NCBI RefSeq assembly: GCF_026427715.1
Contig: NZ_CP107558.1
Location: 3,565,001-3,629,000, forward strand
DNA: 64,000 nucleotides
Direction of reading: 5' to 3'
From: Methylocystis sp. MJC1
GTDB lineage: Bacteria > Pseudomonadota > Alphaproteobacteria > Rhizobiales > Beijerinckiaceae
Position 1 is the stretch's first letter; each line of letters opens with the position of its first letter. The translations under genes and the position numbers were made by a program. Of this stretch, positions 8,821 through 17,397 are shown one piece after another. Below the pieces are notes generated by a model that searched no databases, was not told the DNA's origin, and saw only the letters and a program-made list of their open reading frames with translations.

Positions 8821-10542
8821 TCATCCCGCGCGCTGGAAGGACCAGCTCACTTCGGCGCCAGGCGCGGCCTTTCCGCGCAGCACGATCTGGGCGCATTTGC
8901 GCGCGCCGCCGGGCGAGGCGAAAAATATGCTTTCCTCGATGGCGGGAAAGGCGCCCTCGACCTCGAAAATGAGCGTCTCGCCATTCGCGAGCTGTAATTC
9001 GATCGCCTCCGAGAGCTCTACGGCGCGCACGCGCGGGTGGAGGTGGAAGCGGATCGTAAATTCCAGCTCGCCCGGCCCGAGGCCGCCGGCTTCGACGCCG
9101 AGCAGCCTGTCCCTGCCCGCCAGCGCAGACCCGTCGGCCGCGAGGATCAACTCGCGCTCGTGAATGAAGCCGAATGATTTGGCGTAGCCATCATGGGTGA
9201 GCAAAAGCGTCGTCCCGAACGGCCCGTCGCTGCGCTCGACCGTGACATGGCGCGGCCCCTCGAAAAGCCGGCCGGCGCGCCAGCGCCCGGCGTCCTTGCT
9301 GGCGATGCGCGCGGAGGAGCGGTCGCCGATGACGAGCGTTGAATGGGCGGCGGTGGCGCGCGCAAGCTCGCGCAGATCCTCATGGGGCGGCGCCGGCGCG
9401 CCGCAATTCACCACGACCCGCTCGGTCCCGAGCGAATACTCGAAGGACAGGCAGCCCGCATTGGAGACGAGCGAAAATTCGGGCGGCGGGGCAGCGCCGG
9501 CGTCGACCAGAACGACCGCATCCGCCGCTTCGAGCCGCTGATAGCCTGCGTAAGGCGCCTTCAGGGGCGCCGCGCCGCGCGTGTCCTCATTGGCGAGCAC
9601 GCTCGCGAGGCGGTCGAGCTCCGTCGCCCCCATGCCGTTGAAGAGCGCCAGCGAACCGTCGCCATGCTGCAGCATGCGCAAGGTCGGCATCATGCGGTCT
9701 ATCGCGCGCAGCATGGCGGGCGGCGTCTGCAGCCCGCGCGCCGCGAGCACCTGGCGCAACGGCAGAAGATCGAGGAGCAGATCGACCAAGATCTGCGGAT
9801 TGCGGCTGACATGGCCGCCGTCGCCCAAAATCTGGCGGTCGAGCTCTGCAGAAAGCGCATGCGACACCTGCGGCGCGATCTTGCGGCCCGTGTCGGCGCA
9901 GACCGCGAACTCGGCCAGGGCGATCGCGGAAAGCGCGCGATCGGCCGCCTGAGCCTGGCCGGTCGCCAGCGCGCGCCAAAGCAGCCGGGCGCTCTGGGCC
10001 AGCGACAGCATGAAGGCGTCGTAGAATTCGGCGTCGGCCCCTTCGAGCAGCACGGGCGACTGCGCCAGGAAGGAGAGAAGACGGCGCGCCGCCACCGCGG
10101 GCTCCAACGCCGGATCGTCCGGCGGCAGCTTTTTGATCGCGAGAAAATCGGCAACGAGGGCGCGCGCGTTCTCCTGCGCCAGCGTCTTGTCGGCGGCGCG
10201 CAAATGTCTCAGCCAGGAAAATCCCGCCAGCGCCCGTCGCCAGGCGGGCGACGGCGGCATGAGCGCGAAGGGCGACTCGCCGTAGCTTTGCAGCGTTTTG
10301 CCGGCGAAGGAGAAATAACCCGCGTAGATTTCGTCGGCGACAGTGGGATCGGCCGTACGAATGTCAGGCGGCGCGATTCGCAGCCGCTCCGGCGGCGCGA
10401 TCGCCCTCGACTTGACAATATGATAGGGGGTTGCGGCGGAGCGCGCGACGGCGTTGGCCGCCGCCAATACGCCCGACATCCGCATCCGGTCCCAAGAGCC
10501 GCCGTCCAGGTCGCATCCTCCATTCGCCGGCGCGCCTGACAT
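8821..10542 (-). CDS. Heparinase II/III family protein
   Basis: A 573-residue protein from ATG 10542; a TTG seven codons upstream is possible but no clear ribosome site supports either. The N-terminal two thirds are alpha-helical (WLRHLRAAD, LLDLLPLR) as in the toroid domain, and the C-terminal part (about 370-570) matches the beta-sandwich heparinase II/III-like domain, with ATAAHSTLVIGD near residue 400. No signal peptide is evident. The family covers polysaccharide lyases and many uncharacterised proteins; in Hyphomicrobiales this gene is regularly found beside purH, but its substrate is unknown. I do not claim heparin as the substrate. Confidence 0.85.
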   Translation of the reverse strand: MSGAPANGGCDLDGGSWDRMRMSGVLAAANAVARSAATPYHIVKSRAIAPPERLRIAPPDIRTADPTVADEIYAGYFSFAGKTLQSYGESPFALMPPSPAWRRALAGFSWLRHLRAADKTLAQENARALVADFLAIKKLPPDDPALEPAVAARRLLSFLAQSPVLLEGADAEFYDAFMLSLAQSARLLWRALATGQAQAADRALSAIALAEFAVCADTGRKIAPQVSHALSAELDRQILGDGGHVSRNPQILVDLLLDLLPLRQVLAARGLQTPPAMLRAIDRMMPTLRMLQHGDGSLALFNGMGATELDRLASVLANEDTRGAAPLKAPYAGYQRLEAADAVVLVDAGAAPPPEFSLVSNAGCLSFEYSLGTERVVVNCGAPAPPHEDLRELARATAAHSTLVIGDRSSARIASKDAGRWRAGRLFEGPRHVTVERSDGPFGTTLLLTHDGYAKSFGFIHERELILAADGSALAGRDRLLGVEAGGLGPGELEFTIRFHLHPRVRAVELSEAIELQLANGETLIFEVEGAFPAIEESIFFASPGGARKCAQIVLRGKAAPGAEVSWSFQRAG

Positions 10543-10747
10543 GGCGCGAAATCTAACCGGCAAACTGCCCGCTCCATGGCTGAGAGAGAAGCGCGCGCAA
10601 CGGTTTATACACTATTTTCCGAGATTCGACCGGACGCGATTGCGCTTTCTTGCGCCAAGCCCACGCCATCCATTGGCCGTCGCAGCTTTTCGCGCGCGCC
10701 CGGAAATGGCAATGTCCGGCGCGCTCAAGCCTTGTAGGAGAAACTGA

Positions 10748-11281
10748 ATGCCGCTTTACACGCTCGACGGCGTCGCGCCGCGCCTGCCCGCCGAGGGACG
10801 CTATTTCGTTGCGCCCGGCGCGCATCTCATCGGCCGCGTCGAGCTGCAGGAAGACGCCAATGTCTGGTTCAACTGCGTGCTGCGCGGCGACAATGAATGG
10901 ATCACGATCGGTGCCCGCACCAATATCCAGGACAACAGCATCCTCCACACCGACATGGGCTTTCCGCTGACGATCGGCGCAGACTGCACTATCGGCCACA
11001 ATGTCGTCCTGCATGGCTGCACGATCGGCGACAACAGCCTCATCGGCATGGGCGCGACGATTCTCAACGGCGCCAAGATCGGCGCCAACTGCCTTGTCGG
11101 CGCCAATGCGCTGGTGACGGAGGGCAAGGAATTTCCGGATAATTCGCTGATCGTCGGCGCGCCGGCCAAGGTCATTCGGGTTCTCGACGCCGATTCGCGA
11201 GAGAAGTTTCTCGAGTCCGCCAAGCATTATGTCGAAAACAGCCAGCGCTTTGCAAAGGGGCTGGTCGAGATCGTCCCTTAA
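10748..11281 (+). CDS. Gamma-class carbonic anhydrase family protein
   Basis: A 177-residue left-handed beta-helix protein built of hexapeptide repeats (IGRVEL, ITIGAR, LTIGAD, IGANCL). Histidines in SILHTD and GHNVVLHGC are at the positions of the zinc ligands of Cam/CamH and YrdA-type proteins; RGDNEWITIGARTNIQDN is the family signature. A good ribosome site (TAGGAG, seven bases upstream) supports ATG 10748. The enzyme would interconvert CO2 and bicarbonate in the cytoplasm, but many members of this branch lack measured activity. It converges with a protease gene, with only three bases between stop codons. Confidence 0.9.
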   Translation: MPLYTLDGVAPRLPAEGRYFVAPGAHLIGRVELQEDANVWFNCVLRGDNEWITIGARTNIQDNSILHTDMGFPLTIGADCTIGHNVVLHGCTIGDNSLIGMGATILNGAKIGANCLVGANALVTEGKEFPDNSLIVGAPAKVIRVLDADSREKFLESAKHYVENSQRFAKGLVEIVP

Positions 11282-11284
11282 GCG

Positions 11285-11911
11285 TTACTTCGCCACATAC
11301 ATCGGCGCGCTCGTCGGCGCGCCGACGGCAACCCAGACGTTCTGATTTTCCTGCGACTGGCGCTTGACGAAGCGGTAGGGCGTTTGCGCCCAGGGCGTCA
11401 CCTCGTCGGCGAGATTATCGAGCACGAAATCGCCACGGCTGGTGCGGACCATGAGCACCGAATGGCCGTCGCCATGCTCGTCCTTCACCACAGCGAGCAG
11501 CAGCGCGCCGCGTGGAAACCCAGCGCGCATCAGCAGGCGGCGCTTCATCAGCGCGTAATCCTCGCAATCGCCCTTGCCGTCCTCGGGATAGTCCCAAGCG
11601 TCGGGAACGCCGGCGTGCTGGGGGTCGGAAACGGGCTCGATCTGATTATTCACCAGCGCATTGACGCCTTCGATCTTGCGATAGGCGCCCGCCGTCAGCT
11701 CGATGGTCTGCGCCGGTCGGGGCCCGTCGTCGCATTCGCCGCTATAGCGTTGGCAAAAGTCGAACCATCCAAAGGGAACGCTCGTCTCCGGGCCAAGCGG
11801 CGAGAAACTCGACACCGGCAAACGGGCGCCGGCATGCGCGGCGGAGACCGAGAGGCTCAGCGCGGCAAAGGCGAGAACGAAACCCTGCAGGATGCGACGC
11901 GCGACATACAT
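11285..11911 (-). CDS. BTLCP (LapG-like) transglutaminase-like cysteine protease, copy 1
   Basis: A 208-residue exported protein with a signal peptide (residues 1-27, ending SAAHA). The papain/transglutaminase-type triad is visible: Cys in GDCEDYAL, His in GDGHSVLM, Asp in FVLDNLAD. This is the bacterial transglutaminase-like cysteine proteinase family (peptidase C93), whose studied member LapG is a periplasmic protease that cleaves a surface adhesin under control of the cyclic-di-GMP receptor LapD. No adhesin or LapD-like gene is adjacent here. A close paralogue lies at 12389-13018; both end in the same GAPTSAP motif. Confidence 0.9.
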   Translation of the reverse strand: MYVARRILQGFVLAFAALSLSVSAAHAGARLPVSSFSPLGPETSVPFGWFDFCQRYSGECDDGPRPAQTIELTAGAYRKIEGVNALVNNQIEPVSDPQHAGVPDAWDYPEDGKGDCEDYALMKRRLLMRAGFPRGALLLAVVKDEHGDGHSVLMVRTSRGDFVLDNLADEVTPWAQTPYRFVKRQSQENQNVWVAVGAPTSAPMYVAK

Positions 11912-11937
11912 CTTAACGCAACCCTAAGCATCAACTG

Positions 11938-11960
11938 ACTGTTAAGGAATTTTTAACAGT
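11938..11960. promoter_or_regulatory. Short inverted repeat upstream of BTLCP copy 1
   Basis: ACTGTTAA and TTAACAGT form a perfect 8-base inverted repeat around a seven-base AT-rich spacer, 27 bases upstream of the start at 11911. Its size and position suit a repressor or activator operator; no regulator is adjacent. Confidence 0.35.
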
Positions 11961-12099
11961 TGCGGCGGCTTTGCCAAGATGCGCGTTAGGAAGACCTTAA
12001 CTTATGGTTTACGGGCCTGCCGCGCCGGCGCCGCGCAGCCAAATGGCGCAAGGGGGATTTCAGTGCTATCCATAGAGGCGCGCCCGAAGGAGCCTCGCC

Positions 12100-12384
12100 A
12101 TGCTCATTAAATTTCAGAGACGGCTGTGCGCATTTTTGGCCATTCCCATAGTGGTCTGCTTTTCCGCGGGCCACGCCGCGCGCGCCCAGCAGGCAATCAA
12201 CCCCACCGTTCTGGCGCCCTCGTCGGGCAACGCCCTGCCTCACGGGACCATGCAGACGGCGCCGTCCAATGCGCGGGCGGGCGGCCAGCCCACCATCGTG
12301 CGTCCGCATCCCGACGCGAAGTGGCAGACCGCCATTCCCGCGCACCGGCGCCACCGACACTACAAACCGTTCCGCGACGAGTGA
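12100..12384 (+). CDS. Small secreted hypothetical protein between the two BTLCP genes
   Basis: A 94-residue protein with a clear ribosome site (AAGGAG, seven bases before ATG). Residues 1-29 are a signal peptide ending AARAQ; the mature part is polar, contains PHGTMQTAPSN, and ends with a basic histidine/arginine-rich tail (HRRHRHYKPF). No domain is recognised. Its stop lies four bases from the convergent stop of BTLCP copy 2, so it is tightly packed between the two proteases, but opposite in strand. A functional link is possible and untested. Confidence 0.7.
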   Translation: MLIKFQRRLCAFLAIPIVVCFSAGHAARAQQAINPTVLAPSSGNALPHGTMQTAPSNARAGGQPTIVRPHPDAKWQTAIPAHRRHRHYKPFRDE

Positions 12385-12388
12385 TTCC

Positions 12389-13018
12389 TCACGGTCCGTT
12401 CGACACATAGGCCGGAGCGGATGTCGGCGCGCCGATGGCGACCCAGATATTCGGGTCCTGCTGGGACTGGCGCTTGACGAAACGATAGGGCGCCTTGGTC
12501 CAGGGCCGCACCTGGTCGGCGAGATTGTCGAGAATGAATTCGCCGCGATTTGTGCGAATGGTCAGGACCGAATGGCCGTCGCCGTTCTTCTCCTTGACCA
12601 CGGTCAGGAGCAGCGCTTCCCTCGGGAAGCCTTCTTCGATCAGCATGCGCCTCTTCAAAAGGGCGTAATCTTCGCAATCGCCCTTGCCGTCGGTCGGATA
12701 ATCCCAGGCGTCCACCAGGCCCCAATGCTCGTTATCGGCAATGGGGGTGATATTCTTATTCACCCAGAGATTGATGCGGGCGATCTTGTTGAAGTTGGCG
12801 GCGGTGAGATCGATGTCCTGAGGCGTACGGTAATCGGTCTGACATTCGCCGCGATAGCGCTGACAGAAATCGACCCAGCCATAGGGGATGCTGGTCTCCG
12901 GACCAAGCATAGCGAAGCTCGACACATCCGGCCCGGCGAAGCTCGTCGCCACGACCGCGACAAGCGCCGTCCCAGCCATTCCGAGCGCCATGACCGATTT
13001 GCCGATAAACCCAACCAT
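12389..13018 (-). CDS. BTLCP (LapG-like) transglutaminase-like cysteine protease, copy 2
   Basis: A 209-residue exported paralogue of the 11285-11911 protein. It has a signal peptide (about residues 1-29) and the same triad: Cys in KGDCEDYALL, His in GDGHSVLT, Asp in FILDNLAD. The two proteins align end to end, share PYRFVKRQSQ and the C-terminal GAPTSAP, and look like a local duplication. Start ATG 13018 is supported by AGGAG seven bases upstream; that site is covered by a potential hairpin (13023-13041). Confidence 0.9.
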   Translation of the reverse strand: MVGFIGKSVMALGMAGTALVAVVATSFAGPDVSSFAMLGPETSIPYGWVDFCQRYRGECQTDYRTPQDIDLTAANFNKIARINLWVNKNITPIADNEHWGLVDAWDYPTDGKGDCEDYALLKRRMLIEEGFPREALLLTVVKEKNGDGHSVLTIRTNRGEFILDNLADQVRPWTKAPYRFVKRQSQQDPNIWVAIGAPTSAPAYVSNGP

Positions 13019-13022
13019 TTCC

Positions 13023-13041
13023 CGTCTCCTGTAACGAGACG
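13023..13041 (-). promoter_or_regulatory. Potential hairpin covering the Shine-Dalgarno of BTLCP copy 2
   Basis: In the mRNA, CGUCUC pairs with GAGACG across a seven-base loop, and GAGACG overlaps the AGGAG ribosome site of the start at 13018. The six-base stem could limit translation initiation. Confidence 0.35.
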
Positions 13042-13410
13042 AGAATAGGTTTCTTCTTTTGCTGTCCCTGAAAGTAATTCATGCGCATTTTAGGCGAAGA
13101 CGTTTAGAATTGTCCGGGCGATAGTTAAGTATAATTTTTCCAAACCGGAATGCCTAAAATTCGCGAGATCAACATAGACCGCTGATTCTAATCATGAAGT
13201 TCTGACGCGCCGTTGCACCGCCGCCCGACCGCGCCTCGCCTTTTTCAACTTGTTGTTCGTCTCAGTAAATACAAAGGCCGCCCGCAGGTTAACAGGCGAG
13301 CGCGCGGACAATCCCTGTGGCCGAGACGCGGCCAAAAAGGGGCCGGCGCCGCCGTCGCGAGATCAGCGCGCCCGACAAGAGCGCGATGAAATCAACGAGA
13401 TGAGCGCCGA
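13042..13410. other. AT-richer intergenic region between BTLCP copy 2 and the MipA/OmpV gene
   Basis: Here the base composition drops well below the surrounding GC content, especially 13042-13200 (for example TTAAGTATAATTTTT near 13124). It should contain the promoter of BTLCP copy 2. No ORF with a ribosome site, RNA gene or named repeat was seen. Confidence 0.5.
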
Positions 13411-14235
13411 TTACTGAAACGGATTATGGACGATGAAAGAGTAATTGAGTGCGAGACCAGCGTTGAACTGATTGCGCGAGCCGATCAAATTGGGGATCGG
13501 GCTCGAACCCACGCTGCCGAGCAACCGCTGACCGCCGCCATAGATCGATACGCTCACCTTGTCGTTGAGCGTATAGCGCGCCGTCGCCATGCCGCCGGCT
13601 GCGGTGAAGCCGCCGGTCGCCGTATAGGGGGTGAGGCGCCCGTTCAGCAGCGCCTCGAAGGGCGTCACCGAGAAATAGGCGTTCGCATAGGAATTGTCGC
13701 CGAAATTGAGTCGAGGCCCCACGGAGAAGCGGAAGGGGCCGACCGACTCATAGGCGTCCGCGTAGAGGGCCGCCACAAAGCCCTTGTGCCCGTCGATTCC
13801 CTGCCGCATCTCCGCGCGCATGCGGAAATGGTCGAAGGGATGAAGCTCGACGAAGCCGCCCACCTCATGGGTCAAAGCGACGCGATGCAGACCGAAAAGC
13901 CCGTCGCGCTGGCCGCGCTGGAAGACGAAGTTCGCGACCGGACCGGCGCGCACATAATCCAGATCGACGACGGGGAAGCCGAAGCCCTCATCCGGCGTGG
14001 AGAAGGTCTCGGCCTCGCCGACCCGGCGCACAGCGACCGCCGGGAAGGGATAGGGGCGGACCTGGCCAGAGCCCGGAAAGCTCGGCGATATCGCGCCGAT
14101 GACGCTCACCGTGACGATCCAGCCATTTGCGTCTGTCTTGGGCGGGGGAATCAGTTCCGCCGCTCCGGCGCCGCCGGCGCAGGACCAAGCGGCGACGGCT
14201 GCCGCGCCCCAAATTTTGACGACTCCGAATCGCAA
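13411..14235 (-). CDS. MipA/OmpV family outer-membrane protein
   Basis: A 274-residue protein with a signal peptide (about residues 1-26, ending GAGAAE). The mature part is an alternating hydrophobic/polar beta-barrel with family hallmarks: GAISPSFPGS near the N-terminus, YPFPAVAVRR, and a last strand NYSFIVHNPF ending two residues from the C-terminus. MipA/OmpV proteins are 12-strand outer-membrane barrels; MipA was described as a scaffold for murein synthesis enzymes, but most members have no assigned role. It is monocistronic here. Confidence 0.85.
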   Translation of the reverse strand: MRFGVVKIWGAAAVAAWSCAGGAGAAELIPPPKTDANGWIVTVSVIGAISPSFPGSGQVRPYPFPAVAVRRVGEAETFSTPDEGFGFPVVDLDYVRAGPVANFVFQRGQRDGLFGLHRVALTHEVGGFVELHPFDHFRMRAEMRQGIDGHKGFVAALYADAYESVGPFRFSVGPRLNFGDNSYANAYFSVTPFEALLNGRLTPYTATGGFTAAGGMATARYTLNDKVSVSIYGGGQRLLGSVGSSPIPNLIGSRNQFNAGLALNYSFIVHNPFQ

Positions 14236-14387
14236 CGAAAACAGCCCTCACAACACGCTTCTTGATAGTTCTTTAACAAGCCCCGGCCCCGCTTGTCACT
14301 CTCTGCCACGCTAAAGCGTCAGCATCTTGGCAGGCGTAGCCGTTGCGCAACACTCTGATAGGCGGGCAGTCCTCACGAACGGGGTTC

Positions 14388-15578
14388 TCAGGGCTGGCGG
14401 TAGAGCCAGGCGTTGCGGGCGAGCATGCCGCGCCCGCCCAGCGCCCGGATCGCAAGATCGCGCGCCAGCGCCGTCGGACCGGCGAGGTGGAAATAATCGC
14501 CCTGCCGGCGCGAGGCCCGAACGATTTGCGAGGCGCGAGGGATTCGGGCCTTTTCATAAGCTGCAAAGGCCGTCTCGGCGGTCGCGCCGAGCTGCAGAAA
14601 GGCGCGGCCCAAAGCCTCGGCGTCTTCGATCGCCTGAGCCGCGCCCTGCGCCAGGAAGGGCAGCATGGGATGGGCGGCGTCGCCCAGCAGCGTCACGGCG
14701 CCCTGGCTCCAGTTTTCGAGCGGCGGGCGGCCGAAAAGCGGCCAATGCCGCCAGGACGCGCCCGCCTCGATCAGCGCCCGCAACTCCGCGGCGGGACGCA
14801 GACGCTCGAGCGCGCGGGCGAGCTGCGCCCCATCGAGAGAGAGGATCGAGGCGCCCTCGCTCTGGCGCGGCGGTTCGGCGACGATCACGACGACATTGAT
14901 GATGCTTGCGTCGCGCAGCGGATAATGCACGACATGGGCGCCTGGCAGCATCCACAAATTGCTCTCGCGGGCGCGAAAGACGGCAGGCGCCAGCTCCGCC
15001 GGCACGAGCGCGCGCCAGGCGGTGAGGCCGGAATAGACAGGCGCGTCTTTTTCGGTGGGCAGAAGGCGCCCGCGCACCGCCGAGCGCAGCCCATCGGCGC
15101 CGACGAGGCCGGCGCCCTCGATTTCCTCGACGCCGTCGCCGGCGTGGACGCGCAAGCAGACGCCGCCCCCACGCGCTTCGAAATTGCCCACCCGCGCGCC
15201 CGCGCGAACCTCGATCGCCTCATGGGCGAGCGCCGCCTGCAGCAGAACCTGCTGAAGATCGGCGCGGTGATAGACCCGGAACGGCGCGCCCCAGCGGGCG
15301 CGGGAATCTGAGAGATCGAGCTTGGCGAGAACGGCGCCGTCGCGTCCCCGCCGGATATTGATGGCTTGCGGCTCCAGGGCGACGGCGGCCAGCGCCTCTT
15401 CGAGGCCGAGGCCCGCCAGAATCCGTCCGGCGTTGGGGGCGATCTGGAAACCGGCCCCGACCTCCTCGATCCTGGGCGCGCGCTCCAACACGAGCGCGCG
15501 CTTTCCCGCGCGGGCCAGGGACAGCGCCGCCGTGAGGCCGCCGACGCCAGCGCCGGCGATGACGATGGGGGCGCTCAT
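14388..15578 (-). CDS. FAD-dependent aromatic-ring monooxygenase family protein
   Basis: A 396-residue class A flavoprotein. The N-terminal Rossmann motif is IVIAGAGVGGLTAALSLA, the DG region is GLVGADGLRSAVR (about 155-167), and the GD motif binding FAD ribityl is LLGDAAHPMLPFLAQG (about 290). This layout is that of salicylate-hydroxylase and UbiH-type monooxygenases, which use NAD(P)H and O2. The substrate cannot be told from the sequence, and no aromatic-degradation gene is adjacent. The ATG at 15578 begins directly with the dinucleotide-binding strand, so the start is secure. Confidence 0.88.
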   Translation of the reverse strand: MSAPIVIAGAGVGGLTAALSLARAGKRALVLERAPRIEEVGAGFQIAPNAGRILAGLGLEEALAAVALEPQAINIRRGRDGAVLAKLDLSDSRARWGAPFRVYHRADLQQVLLQAALAHEAIEVRAGARVGNFEARGGGVCLRVHAGDGVEEIEGAGLVGADGLRSAVRGRLLPTEKDAPVYSGLTAWRALVPAELAPAVFRARESNLWMLPGAHVVHYPLRDASIINVVVIVAEPPRQSEGASILSLDGAQLARALERLRPAAELRALIEAGASWRHWPLFGRPPLENWSQGAVTLLGDAAHPMLPFLAQGAAQAIEDAEALGRAFLQLGATAETAFAAYEKARIPRASQIVRASRRQGDYFHLAGPTALARDLAIRALGGRGMLARNAWLYRQP

Positions 15579-15664
15579 GGGCGCGCTTTCCGGCTAAGCT
15601 CGTTTTCGCGATCGGCGTGGTTGGCCATGGCGGAAGGAGCCCCCAGGGCGGTCACCGAAAATTG

Positions 15665-15916
15665 TCAGGCCGCGTCGGCGGCTTGATCGTGATAGACGCA
15701 TTCCGCCGGATCGGCGCCGCCGTGAAGCGAGGCGTCGTAGACGTAAAGCGTCGAACAATAGGGGCAGACCGCCTGCGTATCGGCGCCCATATCGATATAG
15801 ACATGCGGATGGTCGAACGGCGGCAGCGCGCCGATGCACATGAATTCCTTCGCCCCTACGCGAATCTGGGCAACGCCGGGCGTATTGTGGAAGTGGGGCG
15901 TGGAATGTTCGGCCAT
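15665..15916 (-). CDS. zf-CHCC zinc-finger domain protein
   Basis: An 83-residue protein with the pattern of the zf-CHCC family: Cys in EFMCIGA, His in DHPHVYIDMG, and CPYCSTLYVYD. Bacterial members are small and related to the zinc-binding part of the NDUFS6 subunit of complex I. The ATG follows a weak purine-rich stretch. The neighbours give no further clue. Confidence 0.85.
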   Translation of the reverse strand: MAEHSTPHFHNTPGVAQIRVGAKEFMCIGALPPFDHPHVYIDMGADTQAVCPYCSTLYVYDASLHGGADPAECVYHDQAADAA

Positions 15917-16000
15917 GGTCCGCTCTTTCAGGTGACGCCGCGCCGGCGGCTCGACAACGCTGCCGCCCCCTATATTGCAGCCCAGCGGAATTGGATAGGG

Positions 16001-16024
16001 GGCGCGGGGGCGTCCCCCCGCGCC
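16001..16024 (-). terminator. Strong GC hairpin at the 3' end of the lipase gene
   Basis: GGCGCGGGGG (16001-16010) and CCCCCGCGCC (16015-16024) form a perfect ten-base stem with a four-base loop, nine bases past the lipase stop. No U-tract follows on the minus strand, so it may be a 3'-protecting stem rather than a textbook intrinsic terminator. Confidence 0.4.
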
Positions 16025-16033
16025 TGAGTGGAC

Positions 16034-17122
16034 TTAAGCCTTCTTAGACTTCAGCAGCAAGTTCTCGCGGCTCCTCACCTGCGACAGCAGGCGGTAACGG
16101 GAGACGCGCCGTTTCGGCCGGCTTCGCGCGGCCAGGCTTGGACCGATGTCGATCGAGGTTCCCCCGAGCAGGCGCATATAGGTTCCGGTATGGTGCTGCA
16201 TGTAGGCCTGCGTGTACCAGTCCGCCGGATAGAGCTCGAAGCATGTGCCCGGTAGCGGGGCGTTATTGGCTTGCTGCTGCAAATAGCTTGCGCCTTCGAG
16301 CAGCAGCGAGTCCTGCCATAGGACGAGGGCGATATAGGCTGCGTCCGGGATCGGGATGCCGCAGGGCTCATAGATGGTCGAGACGGCGTCCAAATTGCCC
16401 CAGGCGAGCGGCGCGACGTCCAGCGTGTTGTAGTAGCGGGGGCAATAGCTGAAGGTCGATGTGTAATAATCGGCAAAGGCGCTATTGCCCGCCGTAAGGG
16501 CCGCGAAGGTCGCCGGAACGATCGGGTTGGTGACGCCGACAGCGGCGAGCGAGGCTTGCAGCCAAGGCGCCAGCACGGTGGTGACGCATCCGCCGAGACT
16601 ATGGCCCGTGCACACGAGAACCGGGTTGTCATTCTGCGGCGACTGGAGGAAATCGGCCAGGAACGCGGAAAGCGACACCCCATTGGAGGTGAAGCCCTGG
16701 ATCGTCTCCAGCGCGTAAAGCGTTCCGTCGGCCACGAGCGCCGGGCTATCGGCGGGCAACCACGGCGGCGTGCTCTGGAAGATGACGTAAAAATCCTCGA
16801 AGGCCTGCTGCAGGACGCCCCAAAAATCATCGACGTCGACATCCGTGCCGCGGGTGACGACCGCGGCGAAAGTCGGCGGCAGGCCCGGGCCGTCATAATA
16901 GGCCGCGACGAACACGAGGTTCGCCAAATCGTCGCTTTCCGCCGGGCCCCAAACGCATTCCCAGCGGCCGTCGGCGCTGAACGGCGGCATCTTGTTATTG
17001 ACGAGGTACGGGATGGATGAGGGGAGCGCGTAGGAGATCTGGCAAAGCTGGAGATAGGCGACGCCAAAAATGTCGGTTGGCCCCGCCGGTTGCAACATTG
17101 CTTGCTTCAACTTGTCGGACAT
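16034..17122 (-). CDS. Class 3-like lipase / alpha-beta hydrolase
   Basis: A 362-residue protein with the nucleophile elbow VCTGHSLGGCVTTV (Ser about residue 183), typical of class 3 lipases, and an upstream VVTRGTDVDVDDF stretch corresponding to the oxyanion-loop region of that fold. A downstream Asp in YNTLDVAPLAW and His residues in MQHHTGTYM are candidates for the triad. I start it at ATG 17122, because GGAGAA lies six bases before it; an ATG at 17155 has no such site. There is no signal peptide, so secretion, if any, would need another route. The C-terminal tail is basic (LAARSRPKRR). Confidence 0.85.
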   Translation of the reverse strand: MSDKLKQAMLQPAGPTDIFGVAYLQLCQISYALPSSIPYLVNNKMPPFSADGRWECVWGPAESDDLANLVFVAAYYDGPGLPPTFAAVVTRGTDVDVDDFWGVLQQAFEDFYVIFQSTPPWLPADSPALVADGTLYALETIQGFTSNGVSLSAFLADFLQSPQNDNPVLVCTGHSLGGCVTTVLAPWLQASLAAVGVTNPIVPATFAALTAGNSAFADYYTSTFSYCPRYYNTLDVAPLAWGNLDAVSTIYEPCGIPIPDAAYIALVLWQDSLLLEGASYLQQQANNAPLPGTCFELYPADWYTQAYMQHHTGTYMRLLGGTSIDIGPSLAARSRPKRRVSRYRLLSQVRSRENLLLKSKKA

Positions 17123-17346
17123 AAGCATTTCTCCGAAACAACTAGAAAGATGCACAAAGCGCCAGCGTCTCGCGCACTTACGATGAACGACTCAGAGCGC
17201 GCGCAGTTGACATCAAAAAACAAAAAACGAACGCGCGCATAAAAAAGTCGCCGCTCATCGTTCCGCGGCGGCGTAGCCAGCCATTTTGACCATATGGCCG
17301 AGCAGAAAGTAAAGCGAAGCCGTGCGCTTACCTAATAATAAGCCTT

Positions 17347-17367
17347 CGACGCCTCGACCGGGCGTCG
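17347..17367 (-). terminator. Possible terminator stem after ccmH
   Basis: CGACGCC and GGCGTCG form a seven-base stem 31 bases downstream of the ccmH stop, followed on the minus strand by an AT-rich stretch. The rest of 17123-17397 holds no gene; it contains an AT-rich block near 17215-17245, where the lipase promoter probably lies. Confidence 0.3.
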
Positions 17368-17397
17368 GATTAAAAGCGGTTGAAAACAACCTCGACG

